Positions 8,312 to 18,071 are shown, counted from the stretch's first letter. The stretch is 64,000 nucleotides of DNA from Kitasatospora sp. A2-31 (GCF_022288725.1 NZ_JAKNTA010000004.1:398615-462614); one strand, 5' to 3'. Notes: generated by a model not told the origin, from the sequence alone. Numbers and translations are program-made.

Positions 8312-9124
8312 TCAGGCCCGGTCGGCCGTGATCAGGTGGTAGTCGATCAGGCCGTCCTTCCAGGCCGTCAGGAAGTGGCGGGTCCAGTGGCCGGGCGGGA
8401 CGGTGTCCTCCAGGTAGCGGTCGAGGCCCGGCCAGACGTGGGCGCCGATGGAGTCGGCGGTGACGTCGGTGAACCCGGCCGCCGCGAGGTCGGCGGTGAA
8501 GGGGCCGAGCGGGTGGGCGACGTCCAGGCCGTCGGCGAAGCTGCCGAGCAGGATGGCCAGCCGCTCGGCGACGTCGGGGCCCTCGGCGGTGAAGAAGGTG
8601 GTGACCACCAGGCGGCCGCCCGGGCGCAGGACCCGGGCGGCTTCGTGGGCGAAGCCGGTGAGTTCGCGGAAGTGCTGGGCCGCCTCGACGGAGTGGAGGC
8701 CGTCGAGGGCGGCATCGGGGAAGGGGAGTTCGTCGGCGGCGCCGAGGACGTAGGCGAGCCGGTCGGGGTAGCTGGCCAGGGCCTTGGCGTTGACGGCCCG
8801 GGCGCGCTCGATCTGGTCCGGGTGGATGTCCACGCCGGTCACCGCCGCGAAGCGGAACTCCCGCAGCGCCAGGGCTGCGCCGAGGCCTCGCCCGCAGCCG
8901 ACCTCGGCCAGTCGCAGCCGTTCGTGGGGCTCCGGGAAGCTCCGCAGCACCCGCCGGTAGAGCTGTTCCTGGCTGTGCACCCGGTCCTCGGGGCCGACGG
9001 CGGTCAGGTCGATGCCGCTCCAGTCGCCGAAGTTGATGAAGCCGCCGGCGAAGCTGGCCGCCTTGGACAGGTCGTCCACGCCGTAGGTGCGGCGCACGGC
9101 TGCGGGAATGCGGTCCTGGTTCAT
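8312..9124 (-). CDS. Class I SAM-dependent methyltransferase
   Basis: A 270-residue protein. The SAM-binding motif AEVGCGRGLGAAL starts near residue 71, followed by acidic TGVDIHPDQ (motif II), PFPDAALDGLHSVEA (motif IV region) and VLRPGGRLVVTTFF (motif VI), the standard order of methyltransferase_11 enzymes. The fold is typical of small-molecule O-, N- or C-methyltransferases; the acceptor cannot be told. The ATG at 9124 was chosen because GAGGAAG lies about 11 nt upstream and a longer N-terminus would be low-complexity. It is followed upstream on the same strand by an MFS exporter and a nucleotidyltransferase-like gene, possibly a small accessory operon. Confidence 0.82.
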   Translation of the reverse strand: MNQDRIPAAVRRTYGVDDLSKAASFAGGFINFGDWSGIDLTAVGPEDRVHSQEQLYRRVLRSFPEPHERLRLAEVGCGRGLGAALALREFRFAAVTGVDIHPDQIERARAVNAKALASYPDRLAYVLGAADELPFPDAALDGLHSVEAAQHFRELTGFAHEAARVLRPGGRLVVTTFFTAEGPDVAERLAILLGSFADGLDVAHPLGPFTADLAAAGFTDVTADSIGAHVWPGLDRYLEDTVPPGHWTRHFLTAWKDGLIDYHLITADRA

Positions 9125-9236
9125 GGGCTGCTCGGCTTCCTCGTCGGTCGGTGCCCGGCCCCCGGGCGATGACGTACGTACCCCAACCGGTGCGCGTCCG
9201 AACACGCCCTGTGACGGGTGTGGCGCGGGGGCGGGG

Positions 9237-10661
9237 TCAGCGGGCCGACCGGGCCGACGACGTCGTGGAGGGCCGGGTGCGCGAGGTGCGCGAGGTGCGG
9301 GCCACCGCGAGGAGGAAGAGGCCGCAGGCCGCCACGAGCAGCCAGCCGGGGCAGGAGGCCCGGGCGAGGCCGGCCGGGTCGGTGCCGGCGACCAGGGCGC
9401 CGGCGACGGCGATCCCGACCGCCGAGCCGAGCTGGCGTGCGGTGGAGGTGATCGCCCCGGCCACCCCCGCCCGGGACGGCGGGAGGCCGCCGACCGCGGT
9501 GTTGGTGATCGGCGCGTTGGCGAAGCCGAAGCCGACGCCGATCAGCAGGAGGGCGAGCACCAGTAGCGGGGTGGCGGTGTCCGGGCCGAGGACGGCGAGG
9601 CAGAGGCCGCCCGCCGCGGTGAAGGCGCCGGCGAGCAGCAGCGGCAGCCGGGGACCGTGCCGTCCCACCAGGGTGCCGGACCACGGGGCGCAGACGGTGG
9701 CCCCGAGGGCCATCGGCAGGGTGGCCAGGCCGGTGGCGAGCGGTGTCCAGCCGCGGGCGTGCTGGAGGTAGAGGGTGTTGAGCAGCAGGGCGGCGCTCAG
9801 CGCCGTGAACACGGCCACCGCGCCGAGCACGGCCGCGGCGAACGGCGGCCGGCGGAACAGCCCGAGGTCCATCAGGGGTTCGTCGCGGCGCAGTTCGACC
9901 CGGACGAAGCCGGCCGTCGCCAGCGCGGCCAGGGCGTAGCCGGCCACCGCCCAGGGCGAGGCCCAGCCGAGCCGCGGGCTCTCGATGAGCAGGCCGACGA
10001 TCGTGCACAGGGCCACGGTGAGGAGCGCCTGGCCGGGCAGGTCGAGCCGCCTGGCGCGCTCGCCGCGGGACTCCGGCACGTACAGCGCGACCAGCACGAG
10101 GGCGGCGGCGACGACCGGGGCGTTGACCCAGAACACCGAACGCCAGCCGAGCGCCGCGATCAGCGCGCCGCCGGTGACCGGGCCGGCCGCCAGGCTCAGC
10201 CCGAACACCGAGGCCCAGATGCCGATCGCCCGGGCCCGCTCCTTGGGGTCGGGCAGTGCGGCCACCACGATCGCCAGGGCCACCGGGCTCAGCATCGAGG
10301 CCCCGATGCCCTGGACGGCCCGGGCCGCGACCAGGACGCCGAGCGACGGGGCGAGCGCGCAGACCAGGGACGAGGCACCGAAGAGCACCAGCCCGCAGCG
10401 GAACACCCGGCGCCGCCCGAAGCGGTCCGCGAGCGCGCCGGAGACGATCAGCAGGCTGGCCAGGACCACCGTGTAGGCGTCCACGACCCATTCCAGGCCG
10501 CGGGTGCCGGTGCCCAGACCCGCCCCGATCGCGGGCAGGCCGACGTTGACGATGGTGGTGTCCAGGCCCACCAGGAACATGCTGAGTGCGCAGACGGCCA
10601 GCACCGTCCAGCGCCGGCGCGCGTCCGATGCAGGTGGCGCAGCCGCGATCGTCGTGGTCAA
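9237..10661 (-). CDS. MFS drug-type exporter, DHA2 (14-helix) family
   Basis: A 474-residue integral membrane protein with about 14 hydrophobic segments. It has the DHA2 hallmarks: GLDTTIVNVGLPAIG in the first helix (motif D1-like), ADRFGRRRVF in loop 2-3 (motif A) and a GPVTGGAL motif-C-like element in helix 5. Proteins of this group export antibiotics or toxic compounds with proton antiport. The start is a TTG at 10661, supported by GGAGGA 8 nt upstream and by the first helix beginning soon after. It lies between a methyltransferase and a nucleotidyltransferase-like gene on the same strand. A second, different MFS exporter belongs to the NRPS operon. Confidence 0.87.
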   Translation of the reverse strand: MTTTIAAAPPASDARRRWTVLAVCALSMFLVGLDTTIVNVGLPAIGAGLGTGTRGLEWVVDAYTVVLASLLIVSGALADRFGRRRVFRCGLVLFGASSLVCALAPSLGVLVAARAVQGIGASMLSPVALAIVVAALPDPKERARAIGIWASVFGLSLAAGPVTGGALIAALGWRSVFWVNAPVVAAALVLVALYVPESRGERARRLDLPGQALLTVALCTIVGLLIESPRLGWASPWAVAGYALAALATAGFVRVELRRDEPLMDLGLFRRPPFAAAVLGAVAVFTALSAALLLNTLYLQHARGWTPLATGLATLPMALGATVCAPWSGTLVGRHGPRLPLLLAGAFTAAGGLCLAVLGPDTATPLLVLALLLIGVGFGFANAPITNTAVGGLPPSRAGVAGAITSTARQLGSAVGIAVAGALVAGTDPAGLARASCPGWLLVAACGLFLLAVARTSRTSRTRPSTTSSARSAR

Positions 10662-10793
10662 GGGTGGTCCTCCGGTCCGTGACGGGGTGTCGCCCCATGC
10701 TCGGACGGTCCGGCGGCGTGGGCCCAGAAAGTTTGCCGCGACAGCAAATCGTCTTCCTGTCGGGACCTCGCGGGCCGCACCGGGCCCGGGCGG

Positions 10794-11816
10794 TCAGCAG
10801 AGGGCGTCCCAGTGGTGGAGGGCCGCGAAGGCGGCGGTGCGCTGGGCGGCCGTGATGCCCCCGGGGGTGGCGGTCAGCAGGTAGTCGGCGACCGGGGTGA
10901 GCAGCACGGTGGCGTCGGCGGCGGGCAGCAGCCGCGCCTCGTCCCAGTCGTGGCGGATGACCGTGCGCCGCAGCAGGCTGCCGTGCCGGGCGGGCGGGCG
11001 GGGGGCGGCGGCCTCCGCACGGCGGCGGCGCTCGGGTGCGAGCTCGGCCTCCAGGGCGGCGCGGACCGGGGCGAGCCGGCCGAGCGGGGTGTGGGCGGCG
11101 GCGAGGTCCAGCAGCGCGGCGGCCTCGGGGGCGACGCGGTAGGCGGCGATGACGGCGGCGGTCTCGTCCGGCTCGAAGGGCTGCTCGGCGAGCGCGGCCA
11201 CGTCGACCACGTCGTCCGGGCGGAACGCCCGGGTGAGGCCCTCCTCGGCGAGGGCGATCAGGCACTCGACGTGGTCGTCGGCGACCAGGTACGGGCGGAC
11301 CGGCACCCCGGCGCCGTCGCCGGCCAGCGCGGCGGTGACCAGGCGGACCCGGTACCACGGGTCGACCAGCGGGTCGTCGGCGGGCCACTGGACGGTGACG
11401 GCGGTGTGGTGCGGGCGGTCGCCGAGCAGGGTGACCTCGATCCGCTCCACGGGGTGCTCGGTGACCAGTCGGATCACCGCCTGCCAGAGCGCCGCCTCGC
11501 CGGGGGCGACGAGGTCGAGGTCGTTCTGCGGCCGGAGCAGGCCGGGCGGGTAGTACCCGGCGAGCGGCAGCCCGCGGATGGCGCGGATGCCGGTGGCGCG
11601 GGCGAGGTCACGGGCGAGGCGGACGTAGTGGTCCGCGCGGGCGCGGGCGCGGCGGAGCTCGGCGCGGGCGGGCTCGCCCATCCGGACGTCGTCGCGGGCG
11701 AGGGAGGAGAGCACCAGGTAGGGCAGGCGGCGGCTGGCACGGGCGCGGCGGAGCAGTTCGGCCGGCCCGTCGGCCGGGTCGACGTCGAGCAGGTGGTACA
11801 GCAGTGCGGTGTTCAC
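10794..11816 (-). CDS. Nucleotidyltransferase-like protein (NTP_transf_5-like)
   Basis: A 340-residue protein. Residues near 84-106 ([20 protein letters not shown]) resemble the KG...YP..glRp..DiDllV core of the NTP_transf_5 family, with Asp-x-Asp (DLD) as the likely metal-binding pair; the usual Lys-Gly is not conserved. The rest is Ala/Arg/Leu-rich and helical. Family members add nucleotides to small molecules or proteins, and some sit in peptide-antibiotic clusters; the substrate here is unknown. The GTG start at 11816 is supported by GGAGG about 9 nt upstream. It is the first gene of a possible leftward operon with the MFS exporter and methyltransferase. Confidence 0.5.
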   Translation of the reverse strand: MNTALLYHLLDVDPADGPAELLRRARASRRLPYLVLSSLARDDVRMGEPARAELRRARARADHYVRLARDLARATGIRAIRGLPLAGYYPPGLLRPQNDLDLVAPGEAALWQAVIRLVTEHPVERIEVTLLGDRPHHTAVTVQWPADDPLVDPWYRVRLVTAALAGDGAGVPVRPYLVADDHVECLIALAEEGLTRAFRPDDVVDVAALAEQPFEPDETAAVIAAYRVAPEAAALLDLAAAHTPLGRLAPVRAALEAELAPERRRRAEAAAPRPPARHGSLLRRTVIRHDWDEARLLPAADATVLLTPVADYLLTATPGGITAAQRTAAFAALHHWDALC

Positions 11817-12206
11817 GGACGTCCGCCTCCGAGGATCTCGTCATGGCCGATGCCACCGGCGGCCGACGGCGGGGCGGGCGGATCCGGGGCGCGGGCCCCC
11901 GGCCGTCAGGGCGGCGGCCGGGGCGGGGGTTCGCCGATCCACGGCGCAGCGGCCGTGGGCGGTAGGGGAGTTCGGGGTGCGGGGGTTCTCCCCGCACCGG
12001 GGGTCAGGGGCGGTGCCGGGACCCGGCCGGACCGTCCCCGGCGGCCCCCGGCACGGTTCGATTCTGCCGGGTGGGGTTCAACGTCCGGTCACCGCACGCT
12101 CAACGGTGTCTCGACACCGGGCGTGACGCTGTGGTTAATAGGTGACACAAATGTGACGTGTGCACGAGCGGGGGCGGGCACGGTCCGGGGTGGCTGGGGG
12201 CTGGAT
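11817..12206. other. 390-bp divergent intergenic region before the SARP gene
   Basis: This gap lies between the leftward nucleotidyltransferase-like gene and the rightward SARP gene. Near its right end are TCAACG copies at 12078-12083 and 12100-12105, exactly 22 bp apart. A 6-2-6 palindrome GGTGTC-TC-GACACC lies at 12105-12118, and an AT-rich stretch TTAATAG near 12135 could hold a -10 element. The TCAACG spacing (two helical turns) fits the direct-repeat style of SARP sites, so self-control is possible. No gene is seen in the gap. Confidence 0.4.
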
Positions 12207-15200
12207 TTGGGCGATCTCCGTTTTTCGTTACTCGGTCTGATGCGCGCTCACCGGGGCGCGGCGGTGCTCAAGGTGGGCAGTCCGCAGCAGCAGGCCATGC
12301 TGGCCGTGCTGCTGTTGCGGCCCGGGCATGCCGCGAGTGCCACCGACCTGATCGCCGCGCTGTGGGGCGAGGAGCCGCCGAACGCGGCGATGACCACCGT
12401 GCGCACCTACGCCTGGCGCTGGCGCAAGATCCTCGACGAGGGCGCCGAGGGCGGTGCCGGCGGGGAGGACCGGGCCGCGCCGAGCGTGCTGGTCTCGATG
12501 GGCGACGGCTACCGGCTGCTGCTGCCGAAGCTCGCGGTGGACGCGGCGGAGGCCGAGTCACTGGCCGCCGAGGCCGAGCGGACCGCGGCGTCCGGGCAGC
12601 CGCTGCGCGCCCGCGACCTGCTCAACCAGGCGCTCGACCTCTGGCAGGGCGAGCCGCTGGCGGGCATCCCGGGGCCGTTCGCGGAGCGGCACCGGCAGCG
12701 GCTGGAGGAGCTGCGGCTGACCCTGCTGGAGGAGCGGATCGGCCTGGACCTCGGGCTGGGCCGGTACTCGCGCTGCATCCCCGAGCTGACCGCGCTCACC
12801 ACCGAGCACCCGTTGCACGAGCGGGCGTACGGGCTGCTGATGCGCGCGCTCTACCAGGCGGGGCGGCAGGCGGACGCGCTGGCGGTGTTCCGGGGGGTGC
12901 GGCAGCTGTTCCTGGCCGAGCTGGGGGTCGGACCGGGCACCGAACTGGAGCTGCTGCACCGGCGGATCCTGGAGGGCGACCCGTCGCTGGCCGCGCCCGA
13001 GCAGGTGCGCGGCGAGTCGGCGGCGACGGGGAGCCCGGCGCCGCAGGCGCCCGCCGCCGAGGCGGAGGGTCCGGCGGAGCCCGCGGCGCAACCGGAGGGG
13101 CCGGGCCGGGCGGCCCGGCCCGCCGCCGTGCCGCGCCCCGCCCAACTCCCTCCGGACGCAGCCGACTTCACCGGCCGGACGGCGACCGTCCGGGTGCTGG
13201 ACGAGGCGCTCGGCACCCCCTCGGCGCAGGCCCTGGTGGTGGCCACCGTGGTCGGTATGGGCGGCGTCGGCAAGACGGCGCTGGCCCTGCACGTCGCACA
13301 CCGCGTCCGGGACGCCTACCCGGACGGCCAGCTGTACGTCGACCTGCGTGGCTCCGACCCCGTCCCGGCCGATCCGGAGGCGGTGCTGAGCGGGTTCCTG
13401 GTGGCGCTCGGCGTGGCCGCGGACGCGGTGCCGGACGGGCTGGACGCCCGCTCCGCGCTGTTCCGCTCGGTGGTGGACGGGCGGCGGCTGCTGATCGTCC
13501 TCGACAACGCCAAGGACGCCGCACAGATCCGGCCGCTGCTGCCGGGCGCGGTGGGCTGCGCGGTGCTGACCACCGGCCGCACCCGGCCGGCCGGGCTGCC
13601 CGCCACCGTCCAGGTCGACCTGGACGTGTTCCAGCCCGACGAGGCGCTGGACCTGCTCGGCCGCACCATCGGCCCCGAGCGGCTGGCCGCCGAGCCCGAG
13701 GCGGCGGTGGAGCTGGTGGTGGCCTGCGGGCACCTGCCGCTGGCGGTGCGGATCGTGGCCGCCCGCCTGGCGGCCCGGCCGGGCTGGACGGTGGCGACGC
13801 TCAGTCGCCGCCTGCAGGTGGAGCGGCGGCGGATCGACGAGCTGCGGATCGGCGACCTCGGGGTGGCCGCGGCTTTCGAACTGAGCTACCGCCAGCTGAC
13901 GGCCGACCAGGCCCGGGCCTTCCGGCTGGTCGCCTCGGTGGACGGGCCGGACATCGGCCTGCCGGCCGCCGCCGCGCTGCTCGACCTCGACGAGTACGAC
14001 GCCGAGGACCTGCTGGAGGCGCTGGTGGACGTGGCGATGGTGGAGTCGCCGTTCCCAGGGCGCTACCGCTACCACGACCTGCTGCGGGCCTTCGCCCGGC
14101 GGCGCCCGGTCGAGGGGGCCGGTCCGGTGGACGGCGAGGTGGAGGCGCCGGCCGCCCGGGACCGGCTCCTGGACCACCTGCTGGCCACCGCCTGCGCCGC
14201 GTTCCAGCACGCCGTGCCGGGCGACCCGGCGGCCGGCGCACTCGGTCCGGCACGGTCGGCCGGCGTGCCGCTGGCCGGTCGGGAGGCGGCGCGCCAGTGG
14301 GCGGCGGCCGAGGGCGCGGGTGCGGTGGCGCTCGCCGCGCAGGTCGCGGCCCTCGCCGGGAGCCCGCCCGTGGGAGCTACGCCGGCCGGGGCCGGGGAGG
14401 CCGGCCGGGCGGCGGCGGAGCCGGCCGGGCCGGGAGGCGCCGACGGGCGGCCACTGCGGGCGGCGATCGACCTGTTGATCGCGCTCACCCCGTTCGTGCT
14501 CACCCCGCCGAGCCGTCAACTGGCCGCCACCGCCGAGGCGCTGGCCGCGGCGGCGGCGCGGAACCAGGACGCGCGCGCCGAGGGGCGGGCGCACTTCCTG
14601 CGCGGCAACGTCGCGCTGGCCGCGACCCGGCTGGACGCCGCCGAGGCGGCCTCCCGGCAGGCGGCCGAACGGGCGCGGGCCGCGGGGGACACCGTGATCC
14701 TGCGGCAGGCGCTCAACGACCTGGGCCTGATCTGCCAGTTCCTCAGCCGCTTCGACGAGGCCGTGGACCACTACGACGAGGCGCTGCTGCTGGCCAACCG
14801 GCTGGGGCACCGGTCGGGCGCGCTGGTGACGACGGTGAACGCCGCGCTGGCCAGGGTCCGCAGCGGCCGGGCGGACGAGGCGGTGGCGATCTGCCACGAG
14901 GTCCTGGCCGAGCTGCGCACCCGGCAGGACGATCCGGGCCGGGCGTACACGCTGTACGTCCTGGGGCTGGCGTTGCACGGACTGGGCCGGCACGAGGAGG
15001 CGGTCACCTGGTTCGGTGAGTGCCTGGCGGTGGCGGTGGCGGCCGGACTGCGGGACCGGGCCGCGCACGCCCGCTACCGGCTCGCCGACAGCCTGCGCTC
15101 GCTCGGGCGGACGGAGGAGGCGCTGGAGCAGGCGGGGCAGGCGCTGGAGCTCTGCGAGGAGTTGGGGGCGGAGCGGGACCAGGCGCAGGCGCTGGTGGTG

Positions 15201-15353
15201 CTGGGCCGCTCGCTGGCCGAGCTCGGGCGCGGGGCCGAGGCGGGGGCGCGGTTGCGGCAGGCGTTCGAGATCTTCCGCCGGCTGGGGCTGCCCGAGGCGG
15301 CCGAGGTGGCCGGGCTGTTGCGGGAGCCGGCGTTCGCGCTGGCCGATCCGTAG
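12207..15353 (+). CDS. SARP-family transcriptional activator with NB-ARC and TPR domains (AfsR-like)
   Basis: About 1,048 residues. Domain order: OmpR-type winged helix (about 1-100, RFSLLG then [24 protein letters not shown] strand), bacterial transcriptional activation domain (about 110-260), an Ala/Pro-rich linker, NB-ARC ATPase with the P-loop GMGGVGKT (Lys356), then TPR-like repeats from about 780 to the end. Such regulators activate secondary-metabolite genes by binding direct repeats near -35. I chose the TTG at 12207 because GGGGG lies just upstream and the family normally begins M-x-F-x-L-L-G; GTG 12153 or ATG 12240 are alternatives. Codon 8 is TTA (12228-12230), suggesting dependence on the bldA leucine tRNA. 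The gene precedes the NRPS region and is a candidate pathway activator. Confidence 0.85.
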   Translation: MGDLRFSLLGLMRAHRGAAVLKVGSPQQQAMLAVLLLRPGHAASATDLIAALWGEEPPNAAMTTVRTYAWRWRKILDEGAEGGAGGEDRAAPSVLVSMGDGYRLLLPKLAVDAAEAESLAAEAERTAASGQPLRARDLLNQALDLWQGEPLAGIPGPFAERHRQRLEELRLTLLEERIGLDLGLGRYSRCIPELTALTTEHPLHERAYGLLMRALYQAGRQADALAVFRGVRQLFLAELGVGPGTELELLHRRILEGDPSLAAPEQVRGESAATGSPAPQAPAAEAEGPAEPAAQPEGPGRAARPAAVPRPAQLPPDAADFTGRTATVRVLDEALGTPSAQALVVATVVGMGGVGKTALALHVAHRVRDAYPDGQLYVDLRGSDPVPADPEAVLSGFLVALGVAADAVPDGLDARSALFRSVVDGRRLLIVLDNAKDAAQIRPLLPGAVGCAVLTTGRTRPAGLPATVQVDLDVFQPDEALDLLGRTIGPERLAAEPEAAVELVVACGHLPLAVRIVAARLAARPGWTVATLSRRLQVERRRIDELRIGDLGVAAAFELSYRQLTADQARAFRLVASVDGPDIGLPAAAALLDLDEYDAEDLLEALVDVAMVESPFPGRYRYHDLLRAFARRRPVEGAGPVDGEVEAPAARDRLLDHLLATACAAFQHAVPGDPAAGALGPARSAGVPLAGREAARQWAAAEGAGAVALAAQVAALAGSPPVGATPAGAGEAGRAAAEPAGPGGADGRPLRAAIDLLIALTPFVLTPPSRQLAATAEALAAAAARNQDARAEGRAHFLRGNVALAATRLDAAEAASRQAAERARAAGDTVILRQALNDLGLICQFLSRFDEAVDHYDEALLLANRLGHRSGALVTTVNAALARVRSGRADEAVAICHEVLAELRTRQDDPGRAYTLYVLGLALHGLGRHEEAVTWFGECLAVAVAAGLRDRAAHARYRLADSLRSLGRTEEALEQAGQALELCEELGAERDQAQALVVLGRSLAELGRGAEAGARLRQAFEIFRRLGLPEAAEVAGLLREPAFALADP

Positions 15354-15399
15354 CGGCCGGCCGGCGGCTGCGGGGACGGACCGGGGGCGGCGCCGTGGC

Positions 15400-15669
15400 T
15401 CAGGACCCGGTGCTGTTCCAGTCCCCGTGGCCGCCGCCGGTGCCCGGGTCGGTGGTGCCGGTGCCGGTGCCGCCGGACCCGGTGCCCGTCGAGCCGGTGC
15501 CGGTGCCGGTGCCGGTGGTCGTGGTCGTCGTGGTCGTCGTGGTGGTCCGGCCGGTGCCGGTGGTGTCGTCCGCCGCCGCGGTGCCGGCGGTGCCGAGGGC
15601 GATCACCAGGCCGAGGCCGGCGGCGGCCAGGCGGATCCGGGTGCTGCCGAGGACCGAGTGCTTCGCCAT
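15400..15669 (-). CDS. Small secreted Thr/Gly-rich low-complexity protein
   Basis: An 89-residue protein. A signal peptide (basic MAKHSVLGSTRIR, hydrophobic LAAAGLGLVIAL, cleavage near TAAA at about residue 34) is followed by a tail made mostly of threonine and glycine: an 11-residue threonine run, then GT and SGG alternations, ending HGDWNSTGS. The ATG at 15669 has GGGAGA upstream. The repetitive tail is a real in-frame product of GTC/GTG/GGT-type codons; low complexity prevents family assignment. It might be a surface or glycosylated peptide. It converges on the SARP gene and lies past the NRPS-operon terminator, so it is a separate unit. Confidence 0.55.
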   Translation of the reverse strand: MAKHSVLGSTRIRLAAAGLGLVIALGTAGTAAADDTTGTGRTTTTTTTTTTTGTGTGTGSTGTGSGGTGTGTTDPGTGGGHGDWNSTGS

Positions 15670-15748
15670 GACGTCTCCCTACGGTGTCTTCCCTGGTGGG
15701 AAGGGGTCTTCCGGGCTGATGGGACCAGCATGGCAAGGGGCGTTCAAC

Positions 15749-15785
15749 GGCCGATCGACGCACGAGCACCGTGCGTCGATCGGCC
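15749..15785 (-). terminator. Strong terminator at the end of the NRPS operon
   Basis: GGCCGATCGACGCACG (15749-15764) and CGTGCGTCGATCGGCC (15770-15785) form a perfect 16-bp stem with a 5-nt loop (AGCAC), 82 nt past the stop of the dimethylargininase-family gene. It is the strongest hairpin I found and marks the left end of the leftward biosynthetic transcription. Confidence 0.85.
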
Positions 15786-15867
15786 TCGTCGATCGGCCCG
15801 TCGACCCCCCGCCGACGGGGCCTTCCGGGGTCGGGGACGGGCCCGCCGCGCCCTCGCGGGGCCGGCC

Positions 15868-16743
15868 CTACTCGCGGATCTCCAGCGTGCAGCACTTCAC
15901 GCTGCCACCGCCCTTGAGCAGTTCGGAGAGGTCCATCGCGATCGGCCGGAAGCCCCGCTCGCGCAGCCGGGCCGCGACCCCGGTCGCCGGCTCCGGGTGG
16001 ACGACGTGCAGGCCGTCGCTGACCACGTTGAGCCCGAACGCCTCCGCGTCCGCCTCGTCGACCAGCACCGCGTCGGGGAAGAGCTGCTGGAGCACCTGCC
16101 GGCTGCCCGCGGAGAACGCGCCCGGGTAGTACATGATCTCCTCGCCGTCCAGCACGCTGAGCGCGGTGTCCAGGTGGTAGAAGCGCGGGTCGACGAGGTC
16201 CAGGCCGATCACCGGCCGGCCGAGGAACTCCTGCGCCTCGGCGTGCCCGGCCGAGACGCTGCGGAAGCCGCGCCCGGCGAGCAGGTAGCGGCCGGTCAGC
16301 AGGATGTCGCCCTCGCCCTCGTTGACGTGCGCCGGGTCGTGCGTGGCGAATCCCCGGGCGCGGAACCACTCCAGGTACGCCGGCCCCTCGGCGGCCCGCT
16401 CGGCGTTGCGGAACCGGGCGCCCAGCACCCGGCCGTCGACGACGGTGGCGCCGTTCGCCGCGTACACCATGTCGGGCAGGCCCGGCAGCGGGTCGATCAG
16501 GTCGACCCGGTGGCCCAGTTCGCGGAAGAGCCGGTACAGCCGCTCCCACTGGGCCACCGCGAGCTCGGTGTCCACCGGCTCGGCCGGGTCCATCCACGGG
16601 TTGATCGCGTAGCTGACCTCGAAGTGGGTCGGACGGCACATCAGGTACCGGCGCGGGCGGGCGGCGCGGGCCGCGGAGGCGGCGGCACCGGAGGCGTCGG
16701 TGCCGGCGCTCGCGCCGGGACGGGTCAGCGTGGTGGCGGTCAT
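15868..16743 (-). CDS. ddaH: Dimethylarginine dimethylaminohydrolase (DDAH)-family enzyme
   Basis: A 291-residue protein of the guanidine-modifying superfamily. After an Ala-rich N-terminus it begins the fold with RPTHFEVSYAINPWM. LPDMVYAANGA carries the substrate-binding Asp, HLDTALSVL the catalytic His190, and the C-terminal GGSVKCCTLE holds the nucleophile Cys (284 or 285). DDAH enzymes cut methylated arginine to citrulline and a methylamine; relatives are arginine deiminases and amidinotransferases. It is the last gene of the NRPS operon, 35 bp after the MFS gene and before a strong terminator, so it may process an arginine-derived precursor, tailor the product or act in self-protection. 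The role is inferred from position; the fold call is firm. Confidence 0.85.
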   Translation of the reverse strand: MTATTLTRPGASAGTDASGAAASAARAARPRRYLMCRPTHFEVSYAINPWMDPAEPVDTELAVAQWERLYRLFRELGHRVDLIDPLPGLPDMVYAANGATVVDGRVLGARFRNAERAAEGPAYLEWFRARGFATHDPAHVNEGEGDILLTGRYLLAGRGFRSVSAGHAEAQEFLGRPVIGLDLVDPRFYHLDTALSVLDGEEIMYYPGAFSAGSRQVLQQLFPDAVLVDEADAEAFGLNVVSDGLHVVHPEPATGVAARLRERGFRPIAMDLSELLKGGGSVKCCTLEIRE

Positions 16744-16778
16744 GGCAGGCTCCGGGGGACGAGGGTGGGAGGGGACGG

Positions 16779-18065
16779 TCAGGAGGAGGCGGGGCGCTCG
16801 GGGAAGTTCCGCAGGCCGCGCAGCGGGCTGGCCAGCAGCACCCCGCCGGCCGACATGAGCACGCCGGCCATGATCCAGATGGTGGTCCGGGCGCCGAGCA
16901 CCTCGCCCAGCCAGCCGCCGAGCAGGGCGCCCAGCGGGATCGCACTGAAGTTGACGGTCGAGGCGCTGGCCCGGATCCGGCCGATCATGGCCGGCGGGCA
17001 GTACGCCTGGTAGAAGCTGCCGGCGATGACGTTCCCGGCGATCACGCCGCAGACCGCGACCGACCAGGCGACCGCGCTGACCGGCAGCGGCAGCCGCTCG
17101 CCGGCCAGCGGCAGCAGGAAGATGAACGGCGCCACCACCAGCTCGCAGAGCAGCAGTCCGCGCGCCGTGCCCAGCCGGCGGGCGATCCGCCCGGCGAGCG
17201 CGGCCCCGGCCAGGCCGCCGATCGACACCACCGCGAAGACCGCGCCGACGCCGCCGGGCGTCACGCCCACGCTGCGGACCAGGAAGACGGTCTGCACCGC
17301 CTGGATGCCGTTCAGGCCCAGGTTGCCGACCGCGGCGAAGGAGGCCAGCGTGCGCAGGTACGGATCGCGGACCAGGAACCGGACCCCCTCGCCGATCTCG
17401 CGCAGGATGCCGCGCCGCTCGGAGGCCGGCGGCGGCTTCTCCTCGGTCTCGATGGTGGCCACGCAGAGCGCGGAGACGAGGTAGGTGACCGCGTCCGCGA
17501 GCAGCCCGCTGGCCGCACCGAAGGCCTGGGAGAGGAGGCCGGCGACACCGGGCCCGGCGATCTCGGCCGCGGACTCCCCCGAGCGCAGCTTGACGTTGGC
17601 CTCCAGCAGGTCGGGCCTGGCGACCAGCGAGGGCAGCGCGGCACCGTACGCGGTGGAGAAGAACACCTTCACCGACCCGGCCAGCAGTGCCACCGCGATC
17701 AGGTGGGCCATCGTCAGGGCGTCGAACCAGCCGGCCACCGGCACGCTGCCGAACAGCGCCAGCAGCAGCAGGTCGCAGACGAGCATCACCTTGAGCCGGG
17801 GCCAGCGGTCCACCCAGGCGCCGGCCAGCAGGCCGAGGAAGAGCCAGGGCACCCAGGCGGAGGCGGTCAGCACGCCGACCATGAACGGGCTGGCGTCCAG
17901 GGTGACGACCGCGACGAGGGCGAGCGCGACGTTGCCGACGGCGGTGCCGAGGCCGCTGGTGGTCTCACCGATCCAGAGCTTGCGGAAGTCGCTGTGCGCC
18001 CAGAGGCCCCAGCGGCTCTTCGGCCGGTCCGCCTGCGGGGGCGGCTCGACGGAGACAGTGGTCAT
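16779..18065 (-). CDS. MFS exporter of the NRPS operon (12-helix type)
   Basis: A 428-residue membrane protein with about 12 hydrophobic segments in two halves. The N-terminus DFRKLWIGETTSGLGTAVGNVALALV and the loop DRWPRLKVML are typical of the MFS_3/enterobactin-exporter-like group. It would export the finished peptide or protect the producer. The ATG at 18065 is only 6 bp past the NRPS stop (18072), so the two genes are very likely co-transcribed. The DDAH-family gene follows. Its sequence differs clearly from the DHA2 exporter at 9.2-10.7 kb. Confidence 0.85.
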   Translation of the reverse strand: MTTVSVEPPPQADRPKSRWGLWAHSDFRKLWIGETTSGLGTAVGNVALALVAVVTLDASPFMVGVLTASAWVPWLFLGLLAGAWVDRWPRLKVMLVCDLLLLALFGSVPVAGWFDALTMAHLIAVALLAGSVKVFFSTAYGAALPSLVARPDLLEANVKLRSGESAAEIAGPGVAGLLSQAFGAASGLLADAVTYLVSALCVATIETEEKPPPASERRGILREIGEGVRFLVRDPYLRTLASFAAVGNLGLNGIQAVQTVFLVRSVGVTPGGVGAVFAVVSIGGLAGAALAGRIARRLGTARGLLLCELVVAPFIFLLPLAGERLPLPVSAVAWSVAVCGVIAGNVIAGSFYQAYCPPAMIGRIRASASTVNFSAIPLGALLGGWLGEVLGARTTIWIMAGVLMSAGGVLLASPLRGLRNFPERPASS

Positions 18066-18071
18066 GGCGGG

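Noticed and set aside
10812..12206. N-terminal extension of the SARP gene
   Set aside because: The frame is open upstream, but that part is low-complexity and antisense to the nucleotidyltransferase-like gene; the SARP domain begins at about 12207 with a ribosome binding site.
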